A stretch of 14,024 nt of DNA from NCBI GenBank assembly GCA_003224195.1, contig QHYP01000212.1, positions 1-14,024 on the forward strand, written 5' to 3'. The DNA comes from Acidobacteriota bacterium. GTDB lineage: Bacteria; Acidobacteriota; Terriglobia; Acidiferrales; UBA7541. The notes below the pieces were generated by a model. It did no database searches and had not been told where the DNA came from. It saw nothing but the letters and a program-made list of their open reading frames with translations. Of the stretch, positions 7,570 to 14,024 are shown one piece after another. Numbering within the stretch: position 1 is the stretch's first letter; every line of letters starts with the position of its first letter. A program made the translations under genes and the position numbers.

Positions 7570-9297
7570 TCAGAGGTAGTCGCGTGAGGGGCCCTCCAGG
7601 AAGGCGCGGAGCTTGCGCGAGCGGGAAGGGTGGCGCAACTTGCGGAGGGCCTTGGCTTCGATCTGGCGGATGCGCTCGCGAGTGACGGCAAACGACTGGC
7701 CGACTTCCTCGAGCGTGTGCTCGCTGCCGTCGTCGAGCCCGAAACGCATCTTGATGACTTTTTCCTCGCGCGGCGTGAGCGTCTTCAGGACCGAGGAGGT
7801 TTGCTCCTTGAGATTGAGGTTGATGACCGCGTCGGATGGCGAAACGACGGCCTTGTCCTCGATGAAGTCGCCCAGATGCGAGTCTTCTTCCTCGCCGATG
7901 GGCGTTTCGAGCGAGATAGGCTCTTGCGCGATCTTCAAAATTTTGCGCACCTTGGCCACCGGAATGTCCATGCGCTTGGCAATCTCTTCGCTGGTAGGCT
8001 CGCGACCGAGCTCCTGGACGAGTTGGCGGCTGGTGCGGACGAGCTTGTTAATCGTCTCGATCATGTGCACGGGGATGCGAATGGTGCGCGCCTGGTCGGC
8101 GATAGCGCGGGTAATGGCCTGGCGGATCCACCAGGTCGCGTAGGTGGAGAACTTGTAGCCGCGGCGCCACTCGAATTTGTCCACGGCCTTCATCAGACCG
8201 ATGTTGCCTTCCTGAATCAGGTCGAGGAACTGAAGGCCGCGGTTGGTGTATTTCTTGGCGATGGAAACGACCAGGCGAAGATTGGCCTCGATCAATTCTT
8301 TCTTGGCTTGTTCGGCTTCGGCTTCGCCGCGATGAATCTGTGAGAGCGTGCGCTTCAGCTCGGTGAGCCCGACTTCGCTCTGCTCTTCGATGTCCTTGAG
8401 CTCCAAGCGGCGCGAACGCAAATCCTTCCGCGCCTCGGCGGCGACATCGCCCTTGGCCACGTCCACGCGGCGTTCGAGCCGGCCCGCCTCGCGCTCGAGC
8501 GACTGCAGGCGCTCGACGGTGGAGCGCATCTTGTCCACAAGGCGCTTTTTCTCAAATGGATTGAAGTCGATGTCCCGCATCGCGAGCGAAATTTGGACGC
8601 GGGTGCGCGCCACGGCCCATTTCGCGCGGATGTAGCTGCGCTTTTTGGACTTGGGCGTCTTTTCGAGCTTGACGGCATGCCGGAGCGCTGCGTCATAGAG
8701 TTTGGCGATTTTGTCGATCTGCTTGAGCGTTTGTTTGGTCTTATTGGCGATCTTTTCTTCGGTCAACTCTTCATCGTCAAATTGAACGATTTCCTTGATG
8801 GATCGCGCGCCCTTGCGGAGGTCATCACCGACGGCAATCAACTCCTTAATGACGATGGGCGAGCGCGTGATGGCCTTCATCACGACGAGCTGGCCGCGCT
8901 CGATGCGCTTGGCGATGGCGACTTCGCCTTCGCGCGTCAGCAGCGGGACGGTGCCCATCTCGCGCAGGTACATGCGGACGGGGTCGTTGGTCTTTTCCAG
9001 GGCGCCCGGCGTGAGATCGAGGTCAACTTCTTCGCCGTGGAAATCTTCCTTGGGCTCGGCGTCCGCGTGCTCGGTGATTTCCAGGGTCGCGCGCGCGGCC
9101 TTCGCCGTGGCGGCGTCTTCGTAGATGTCGATGCCGTTGCGCTCGAATGTGGAAAGGAGGTCGTCGATTTCTTCCGAAGAGTGGACTTCGGCCGGAAGGA
9201 TGTCGTTCACTTCGTCGTAGAGCAGGTAGCCGCGCTCCTTGCCCATGGCAATGAGCTGGCGTACCGCGTCGTATTTTTCCTCAAGACCCAGAGCCAC
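7570..9297 (-). CDS. rpoD: Primary sigma-70 factor RpoD (SigA)
   Basis: Housekeeping sigma factor that directs RNA polymerase to most promoters. The 575-residue protein has a region 1.1-like start (1-75), region 1.2 NDPVRMYLREMGTVPLL (104-120) and a charged non-conserved region (about 136-325). Region 2 runs about 333-403, including NLRLVVSIAKKY and the -10 reading helix YKFSTYATWWIRQAI (381-395). Region 3 covers about 408-490. Region 4 contains LTPREEKVIKMRFGL (507-521) and the -35 reading helix-turn-helix, about 527-555, ending VTRERIRQIEAKALRKLR. The start is GTG 9297, fixed by GGAGG at 9303-9307 five bases before it. All regions expected of a group 1 sigma factor are present. The gene has a 540-bp gap to dnaG and its own candidate promoter. 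Confidence 0.98.
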   Translation of the reverse strand: MALGLEEKYDAVRQLIAMGKERGYLLYDEVNDILPAEVHSSEEIDDLLSTFERNGIDIYEDAATAKAARATLEITEHADAEPKEDFHGEEVDLDLTPGALEKTNDPVRMYLREMGTVPLLTREGEVAIAKRIERGQLVVMKAITRSPIVIKELIAVGDDLRKGARSIKEIVQFDDEELTEEKIANKTKQTLKQIDKIAKLYDAALRHAVKLEKTPKSKKRSYIRAKWAVARTRVQISLAMRDIDFNPFEKKRLVDKMRSTVERLQSLEREAGRLERRVDVAKGDVAAEARKDLRSRRLELKDIEEQSEVGLTELKRTLSQIHRGEAEAEQAKKELIEANLRLVVSIAKKYTNRGLQFLDLIQEGNIGLMKAVDKFEWRRGYKFSTYATWWIRQAITRAIADQARTIRIPVHMIETINKLVRTSRQLVQELGREPTSEEIAKRMDIPVAKVRKILKIAQEPISLETPIGEEEDSHLGDFIEDKAVVSPSDAVINLNLKEQTSSVLKTLTPREEKVIKMRFGLDDGSEHTLEEVGQSFAVTRERIRQIEAKALRKLRHPSRSRKLRAFLEGPSRDYL

Positions 9298-9302
9298 AAG
9301 CT

Positions 9303-9307
9303 CCTCC
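9303..9307 (-). promoter_or_regulatory. Shine-Dalgarno that fixes the GTG start of rpoD
   Basis: GGAGG within GGGAGGAG on the minus strand, five bases before GTG 9297. A nearby upstream ATG is out of frame with rpoD and would give only an 11-residue overlapping peptide, so GTG is the best start. Confidence 0.75.
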
Positions 9308-9593
9308 CGCGTTCATCCAGCGGGCACGCAGACAGGCAGGTCTCGCCCGGAACTCCTTGCCCACGCGCACCTCGCGTAGGCGCGGGGATACCGAGCCTTT
9401 AGGAAAAGGAGATACACGCCGCACACATCGCTAATTGTCGGTTGATTCCTTCCGCGTCGCTGCCCGCCCAGCCGCACCACCATGCCCTGAATGCGTCCCC
9501 TCGCCTGTGGAACGCCGTTCCCGAGTACCGGGACTGGTTCTACAAAAGAATAGATGCGCGCCGCACGCAAACCGTTACCTGAGAAACCCTATT

Positions 9594-9623
9594 ACGTTAC
9601 ACGCCGAAGTGATAGCCCGTCAA
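9594..9623 (-). promoter_or_regulatory. Candidate sigma-70 promoter for rpoD
   Basis: On the minus strand, TTGACG (9618-9623, five of six matches to the -35 consensus) is followed after 18 bases by TAACGT (9594-9599), which keeps the key TA...T positions of a -10. Transcription would start near 9587 and give a leader of about 290 nt before the GTG. An 18-bp imperfect dyad (9631-9648, ATGTGCCCTAAGGGACAT on the plus strand, seven of nine pairs) lies directly upstream of the -35 and could be an operator. Pattern-based only. Confidence 0.42.
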
Positions 9624-9787
9624 CGCTCTAATGTGCCCTAAGGGACATACCTGCGGCCCGGCATTTGTGCTGGTGAGGACAACAACGTCCGGATGGTAAC
9701 GGCGTTCCACTCGCTTCCGCAATTTAAGTGCAAGCTCACGCCGGCCGACATGCGACAGCGCATCTCAACGTAGGCCGCAGCGCACCT

Positions 9788-9841
9788 CTTCCTGCGTGAC
9801 GGCGCAGCGGTCAACTTCCTGTGTGACCGCACAGCGGTCAA
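9788..9841 (-). repeat. Two tandem 27-bp palindromic repeat units at the dnaG stop
   Basis: Unit 1 is 9815-9841 and unit 2 is 9788-9814; they match at 24 of 27 positions. Read on the minus strand, unit 1 starts TTGACCGC, has a three-base loop TGT, then GCGGTCA and CACAGGAAG. Its TGACCGC/GCGGTCA arms (9824-9840) are a perfect seven-pair inverted repeat; unit 2 has two mismatched loop-side positions. The TGA that ends dnaG (9838-9840) is the first three bases of the unit 1 stem. A decayed third unit may follow at about 9768-9787. The same core and flank occur inside mutS2 (12954-13009). Confidence 0.85.
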
Positions 9842-11538
9842 CAGCCCGCCGTGGCGACCAATTTGCGTAGAAGCGCCTGCTTGCGCTCCAGCAAGCCGCG
9901 CATCTCGGGCCCAGCGGGATTGGCTTCGATTTGACGTTGCAGTTCGGCGAGTTCCCGTTCGACGCGCCGGCGGTCGAGCGCTTCGAGACAGCTCTCCGCT
10001 TCGTCCCAACTCGGTTCGGCCTGCGTTTCAAAAAGAATCTCAAAAAGCAATCGCCGCTCGCGTTCCTCGAGGAGCGCAGCGAGCGCATTGACGTCGAGGG
10101 GATCGCCGGAGAGATTGGCGACAATGAGCGCGGCGAAGATCCTTTCTGTTTCGAGACCGTGATACAGGCTTGTTTCCTGAAGACGCTGGGCAAGCTGGAC
10201 GCGGAAACCTTCGGCCTCGGCCAGCATGCGGATCAGCCGGCGCTCTGCGGGACGCCCCGGGCGGCCAACAAGTTCCGGACGGGTCTGCACTTCGCTGCGG
10301 CGCTCGCTAGCGGCTTTGCGAAGCGCCTCGCGCAGCACCGGCTCTTCCACGCGGAGCTGCTGCGAAATGCGCGTGGCCCATTCCGAGCGCAACAGCCTGT
10401 TCGGAATCTTCTGAACGTAAGGCAGAAGATAATTCACGGCACGCAGCTTGCCTTCGCCGGTGGAAAGGTCCATTTGGCGCGCGCGGCCGACGAGATAGTC
10501 CACGTATGCAGGCGATTCCTTCAAGAGCTTGAGGTACGCCTCCGCGCCCTGCTCGCGGATGAATTTGTCGGGATCGGCCTTGCCCGGAAGAGCCAGAACG
10601 CGAACCTCGAAGCCGTGTTCCAGCAGGATGGCGAGCGAGCGCTCGGTTGCGGCCTGGCCAGCGGTGTCCGGGTCGTAGTTGACGACGATGCGGCGGGTGA
10701 AGCGCGAGAGCAGCTTCACTTGCGGTTCGGCGAGGCTCGTGCCACAGCTCGCTACGACATTGCCTGCACCGGCGCGCGCCGCGGCGATAGCATCCATGTA
10801 ACCTTCGACAAGAACGGCAAAATCCTGCTGCCGCAGCGCTTCCCTGGCGCGGTCAAGGTGATAGAGGACGTTGCTTTTCGAATAGATGGGCGATTCCGGG
10901 GAATTGAGATACTTCGGCTGTTCGTCTCCAAGCGCGCGCCCGCCAAACGCAACAATTTTTCCCGACTCGTTGGCGATGGGGAACATGATGCGGCGGCGAA
11001 AACGGTCGAACAGGCGGCCGCCCGCATCGCGCGAGACGAGGCCCGATGCCGCCAGGAGCGGCTCCGGATAGCGCGGCTTCAAATGGCGCAGAAGCAGATC
11101 GCCGCCGCTCGGGGCATAGCCAATGCCGAAGCGGACGAGAACTTCCTTATCCAGGCCGCGGTCTTCGAGATACGCGCGCGCCGCTTTGCCTTCGAGCGTC
11201 CCTTCGAGCTGCTTGACGAAAAACGCTTGCGTCTCGCGGTGCATCTCCACCAGCAGCGAGCGTTGCTGCGATTCGCGCTTTTCCTCCGGCGTGCGCTCCC
11301 GCTTGCTCGGGACCGGAATGCCGCATTTTTCGGCGACAATGCGAACCGCTTCCGGGAACTCGCACCTTTCCATCTCCATCACGAAATTGAAAACATCGCC
11401 GCCTTTGCCGTCCGAGTGAAACGGGCAGAGTCCGCGGAAATTCTGCCCGCCTTTCTTGAGCTGGACGTATTCGCCCACGACGCGGACAATATCCGCCTGC
11501 TGCTTTACTTTGTCCGCGAATGATCCGACTTCGGCCAT
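9838..11538 (-). CDS. dnaG: DNA primase DnaG with a truncated CHC2 zinc ribbon
   Basis: DnaG makes RNA primers at the replication fork. The 566-residue protein starts with the usual helix (FADKVKQQADIVRVVGEYVQLKKGG) and the first zinc half GLCPFH (Cys38, His41), but runs directly into GKGGDVFNF. The EKTPSF...HCFGC segment with the second Cys pair is missing, about 19-20 residues, in frame. The rest is normal: RNA-polymerase-basic core with FGGRALGDEQPKYLNSPES (198-216), TOPRIM with VEGYMDAI (Glu245) and NYDPDTAG (Asp289, Asp291), then the helical helicase-interaction region to the C-terminus. ATG 11538 is four bases after the mutS2 stop, so translation is probably coupled. The stop codon lies in a palindromic repeat. 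Identification is certain; whether it is fully active is open. Confidence 0.96.
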   Translation of the reverse strand: MAEVGSFADKVKQQADIVRVVGEYVQLKKGGQNFRGLCPFHSDGKGGDVFNFVMEMERCEFPEAVRIVAEKCGIPVPSKRERTPEEKRESQQRSLLVEMHRETQAFFVKQLEGTLEGKAARAYLEDRGLDKEVLVRFGIGYAPSGGDLLLRHLKPRYPEPLLAASGLVSRDAGGRLFDRFRRRIMFPIANESGKIVAFGGRALGDEQPKYLNSPESPIYSKSNVLYHLDRAREALRQQDFAVLVEGYMDAIAAARAGAGNVVASCGTSLAEPQVKLLSRFTRRIVVNYDPDTAGQAATERSLAILLEHGFEVRVLALPGKADPDKFIREQGAEAYLKLLKESPAYVDYLVGRARQMDLSTGEGKLRAVNYLLPYVQKIPNRLLRSEWATRISQQLRVEEPVLREALRKAASERRSEVQTRPELVGRPGRPAERRLIRMLAEAEGFRVQLAQRLQETSLYHGLETERIFAALIVANLSGDPLDVNALAALLEERERRLLFEILFETQAEPSWDEAESCLEALDRRRVERELAELQRQIEANPAGPEMRGLLERKQALLRKLVATAGC

Positions 11539-11542
11539 AGTC

Positions 11543-13996
11543 TCAGGAGCGCAATTCTACTACCGTGATGGCGTTGCCGCCGCGCTCTTCAGCTTCGCTC
11601 GCGTGACGTTCCACGAGCGGATGCGAGGAGAGGAATTCACCGAGGCCACGGCGAAGAGCGCCCGTGCCGTGGCCGTGGATGATGCGGATGCAGGGCTTGC
11701 CTGCCAAGGCAGCTTCATCGAGGAATTTGTCCACGCGGCGCGTGGCTTCTTCGACCGTGAGACCGATCACGTTGATTTCGTCGGTGGCAGCGCCCTCGCC
11801 CGGCTCGGCATGGACGGTGACACCGCGCGCTTTCGTTCCATCGGCTGCGTTGCCGGTGGCCAAACGTTTCTCTGAGCGGCCGCTCTCGATGCCCATGATT
11901 TCGTCCATGGCAACCCTCATGCGCAGAGGGCCGGCTTCGATTTCCGCGGAAGAGCCATCGCTGCGGCGAAAAATCACCGGCTGGCGGAAACCTCTCACGT
12001 GAATTCGCGCGCCGGCCACGAGCTGCTCTGGATTGACGGCCTCTACGGTCGCGGCCGCGGCGCCGAGATCGGGCTGCGATTCGGAAAGCGTCTGCACGAC
12101 GGCGGCGTTCAAGTCCTCCCGCGCCTCACTTCGAGCGTCTTGCAGTTTGCGCCGCTCCTTCACGGCTTCGACGACGCGGGCGACGTTCTCACCGAAGCGC
12201 TTCTGCATGTCGGCGAATTTCTGCTCGAGCTCCGCGAGGCGCATTTGCTGCCGCTCGACCCACTCGGAGCGCAGTTTGCGGCGATCCTCTTCGAGCGAGC
12301 GGCGTTCTTCCGCCATCTGCTTGCGTATCCGATCAATCTCGTCACGGCTCCGATGCAGATAGGCGATCATGTCGGCGGCTTCGCGGGCTTCCGGCGCGAG
12401 CAAGGCGCGTGCGCGCTGGATGATTTGCGATGCGAGCCCCAGCCTTTGCGCGATGGCGATGCCGCTCGAGCCGCCGGGCACGCCGATCATCAGGCGATAG
12501 GTGGGCCGAAGATTTAAGTCGTCGAATTCGACAGCCGCGTTCAGGACGCCCGGCGTCGTCGAAGCGTACGTTTTCAGCCGGTCGTGGTGCGTAGTCGCCA
12601 GGACGATCGAACCTTTCGCACGAAACTCCTCGAGCAGGGCGACGGCGAGCGCCGCACCCTCTTCCGGCGCCGTGCCCGTGCCCATTTCATCGGCGAGCAC
12701 GAGCGAGCGCGGCGTCGCGGCGGCGAGCATGCTCTTCAGGTTGAGCACGTGCGCGGAAAATGTTGAAAGATCGGTCGCGATGGATTGCTCGTCGCCAATA
12801 TCCACGAGAATGCGGTCGAAGAGTGGGAGCACTGCGCGGCCGGCAGCCACGGGAATGCCCGATTGAGCCGCGAGTGCGGCCATGCCAACGGTCTTCAGCG
12901 CCACGGTCTTGCCCCCAGTGTTCGGGCCGCTGATGACCAAAACGCGATCGAACTCCTGTGTGACCCCGACCCGGTCGGGGTCAACGTTCTCTGCAACCGC
13001 TGAGCGGTTGATGCCGCCGAGAGCCAGGGTTATGGGAACGATGGCACGGTCTTCACGCCGCAATTTGTCTTCGAGCACAGGATGACGCGCGGCGTCGAGA
13101 CGCAGCGCATTTCCCTCTGCGAACTCCGGCGTAGCTGCGTCGAACTCACGGGCAAAACGGGCGCGCGCGAAGATGCCGTCGAGCTCGGCAATCGTTTCGG
13201 CGGCGGCACGCAACGGGACGAGAAGCGCCTGCAAGCGCACGGTCAGTTCGCGCAGGATACGCGCGATTTCAGCGGCTTCGTCTTCGGTAAGTTGCACGAG
13301 CTGGTTGTTGGCCTCGACGGCTTCGAGGGGCTCGAGGAAGAGCGTCTGACCCGTCGCGCTGGAGCCATGCACAACACCGGGAACCGACCGCCGGTTTTCC
13401 GCGCGCACGGGAATGACGAAGCGGTCTTTGCGCAGCGTGACGTAGTCTTCTCCCGCCTCGGCGCCGCGCGCGCGGAGAATCTGCTTAAGCACTTTCTGTA
13501 TGGATTCGCGGGCGCTCGCGATGCTCGCGCGGATGCGGCGCAAAGCGGTGGAGGCCTCATCGCTGATTTCACCGTTCGGCAGGATAGAGCGGCAAATCGC
13601 CGCAAGCGGCTCGCGGAAATCCATAAGCGACATGGCGCGGGCGGTAAGCAGCGGAAACTTGGCCGCTTCTTCGCGAAACTGCTGTTTGAACCAGCCCGCT
13701 ACTTCTAAAAGCGAGGCAGCATCGAGAAACTCCGCTGGTGCGAGGACCGCTCCAGGCGCTTCGAGTCTTTCGAGCCATGTGTCCGGATCAGCGAGCGCGC
13801 CAAAACCAAGTTCGCGGGCGGTGCGCAGCCATTCGCGCGCCTCGCGAATCAGCGCGAACGCGGCCTCAAGCGCGGCGCGGTCGGTGCCGGGGCGCAGGGC
13901 GTCCACCGCGCGGCGGCCCGGCGCACAGGTTGTGCGGCGGCGCAGGAGATCGCGCAGCGCGTCAAATTCGAGAACGTCTTCCACCGTCCGCGACAT
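11543..13996 (-). CDS. mutS2: Endonuclease MutS2 with an extra loop before Walker A
   Basis: MutS2 is a MutS-like ATPase with a C-terminal Smr nuclease domain; family members suppress recombination or rescue stalled ribosomes. The 817-residue protein begins VEDVLEFDALRDLL, has the core with RFVIPVRAENRRSVPG (192-207) and HGSSATGQTLFLEP, Walker A GPNTGGKT (357-364), Walker B VLADEMGTGT (433-442, Glu437) and TTHHDRLK (468-475). A coiled coil (about 550-620), a KOW/SH3-like segment (about 668-705) and an Smr domain (about 740-817, with HGHGTGALR 774-782) follow. The usual LDLRG of Smr reads INVIG. Residues 329-349 are an extra stretch encoded by palindromic DNA. ATG 13996 directly follows the TGA of an upstream gene, indicating translational coupling. 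dnaG follows after 4 bp. Confidence 0.96.
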   Translation of the reverse strand: MSRTVEDVLEFDALRDLLRRRTTCAPGRRAVDALRPGTDRAALEAAFALIREAREWLRTARELGFGALADPDTWLERLEAPGAVLAPAEFLDAASLLEVAGWFKQQFREEAAKFPLLTARAMSLMDFREPLAAICRSILPNGEISDEASTALRRIRASIASARESIQKVLKQILRARGAEAGEDYVTLRKDRFVIPVRAENRRSVPGVVHGSSATGQTLFLEPLEAVEANNQLVQLTEDEAAEIARILRELTVRLQALLVPLRAAAETIAELDGIFARARFAREFDAATPEFAEGNALRLDAARHPVLEDKLRREDRAIVPITLALGGINRSAVAENVDPDRVGVTQEFDRVLVISGPNTGGKTVALKTVGMAALAAQSGIPVAAGRAVLPLFDRILVDIGDEQSIATDLSTFSAHVLNLKSMLAAATPRSLVLADEMGTGTAPEEGAALAVALLEEFRAKGSIVLATTHHDRLKTYASTTPGVLNAAVEFDDLNLRPTYRLMIGVPGGSSGIAIAQRLGLASQIIQRARALLAPEAREAADMIAYLHRSRDEIDRIRKQMAEERRSLEEDRRKLRSEWVERQQMRLAELEQKFADMQKRFGENVARVVEAVKERRKLQDARSEAREDLNAAVVQTLSESQPDLGAAAATVEAVNPEQLVAGARIHVRGFRQPVIFRRSDGSSAEIEAGPLRMRVAMDEIMGIESGRSEKRLATGNAADGTKARGVTVHAEPGEGAATDEINVIGLTVEEATRRVDKFLDEAALAGKPCIRIIHGHGTGALRRGLGEFLSSHPLVERHASEAEERGGNAITVVELRS
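12954..13009 (-). repeat. Two-hairpin palindromic block inserted in frame in mutS2
   Basis: The first inverted repeat has perfect ten-base arms (12961-12970 and 12974-12983) with a three-base loop; the second has perfect six-base arms (12995-13000 and 13004-13009). Their centres are 30 bp apart, a multiple of three. The plus-strand flank tcctgtgtgacc (12954-12965) is identical to 9817-9828 in the repeats at the dnaG stop, and the accgc/gcggt core of the second hairpin equals the core there. The block encodes residues 329-349 of MutS2, which have no counterpart in the family pattern I know (beta strand, Gly, then RVLVISGPN). Confidence 0.75.
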
Positions 13997-14024
13997 TCAC
14001 ATTTTCCGCAGCCGCTCTTCAAGA
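13997..14024 (-). CDS. Last codons of an upstream minus-strand gene, cut by the window
   Basis: The reading LEERLRKM followed by TGA (13997-13999) directly abuts the mutS2 ATG. Operon-style packing upstream of mutS2 and the charged helix-like end fit the C-terminus of a real gene, but eight residues are too few to identify it. It could be a chance open stretch. Confidence 0.4.

Larger units (their letters stand above)
9298..9837. other. 540-bp gene-free stretch between dnaG and rpoD
   Basis: No gene is convincing here. The dnaG-proximal end (9788-9841) holds the tandem palindromic repeats. About 9594-9623 holds a candidate rpoD promoter with a dyad just upstream (9631-9648). The rest (9298-9593) would be a leader of roughly 290 nt for rpoD; it can form local hairpins (for example the GC-rich 9365-9385) but matches no RNA family I recognise. 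The longest open frames (9313-9570 and 9597-9764, minus strand) look like chance. Confidence 0.6.

Noticed and set aside
9020..9045. A ggtcaacttc match to the repeat junction inside rpoD
   Set aside because: No inverted repeat around it and it encodes an ordinary acidic stretch of RpoD; coincidental ten-base match.
9313..9570. 85-codon minus-strand frame in the dnaG-rpoD gap
   Set aside because: No ribosome-binding site, no recognisable motif, unusual composition; better explained as rpoD leader.
9597..9764. 55-codon minus-strand stretch in the same gap with a protein-like look
   Set aside because: No start codon with a ribosome-binding site, opens straight after a TGA, and its end overlaps the candidate rpoD -10. 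I cannot show that it is a gene remnant.
9788..9841. Possible CRISPR or simple tandem repeat
   Set aside because: Only two directly adjacent units with no spacers, each palindromic and related to a block inside mutS2; not a CRISPR array.
9931..11523. A 530-codon open frame on the plus strand, antisense to dnaG
   Set aside because: It lies wholly over dnaG, has no domain I recognise, and long antisense frames are expected in GC-rich genes with strong third-position bias.
13381..13400. Another AACCG/CGGTT inverted repeat in mutS2, similar to the element core
   Set aside because: It encodes the family-conserved ENRRSVPG segment, has a five-base loop and lacks the element flanks; chance pairing.

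Overview
The window is GC-rich chromosomal DNA with densely packed housekeeping genes and no tRNA, rRNA, insertion sequence or CRISPR array. The order mutS2-dnaG-rpoD, the gene styles (a DUF3052-like protein, a YIP1-family protein, an MscS channel with a long coiled-coil front) and the base composition suggest an Acidobacteriota chromosome, probably a soil or subsurface lineage. That assignment is an inference from gene content and was not tested by phylogeny.

Layout. All genes but one are on the minus strand. Positions 1-773 hold tgt (queuosine tRNA modification), cut by the left edge. Then, going up in coordinate and upstream in transcription, come a YIP1-family membrane protein (813-1556), the paired oligopeptide/dipeptide ABC ATPases dppF (1641-2456) and dppD (2459-3448), and a DUF3052-like protein (3522-4139). 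A short divergent region (4140-4242) separates these from the only plus-strand gene, an MFS exporter (4243-5553). That gene converges with 12 bp to spare on an MscS-type channel (5566-7413). Next come rpoD (7570-9297), a gene-free stretch of about 540 bp (9298-9837), dnaG (9838-11538) and mutS2 (11543-13996). The last codons of another minus-strand gene lie at the right edge.

How the genes work together. mutS2 and dnaG are 4 bp apart and look translationally coupled. The main sigma factor lies downstream with a long leader and its own candidate promoter, a variant of the familiar dnaG-rpoD macromolecular-synthesis cluster. DppD and DppF would power a peptide permease whose membrane and binding subunits are not in the window.

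Two unusual things stand out. (1) A small palindromic repeat family occurs at two places in the mutS2-dnaG unit. Two tandem 27-bp copies sit at the dnaG stop codon, and the first supplies that stop. A related two-hairpin block lies in frame inside mutS2, adding about 21 residues just before the Walker A loop. This looks like a protein-tolerated, frame-preserving palindromic mini-element. (2) The predicted DnaG primase has only the CPFH half of its CHC2 zinc ribbon; the second half, with its CxxC pair, is cleanly missing in frame (about 19-20 residues).
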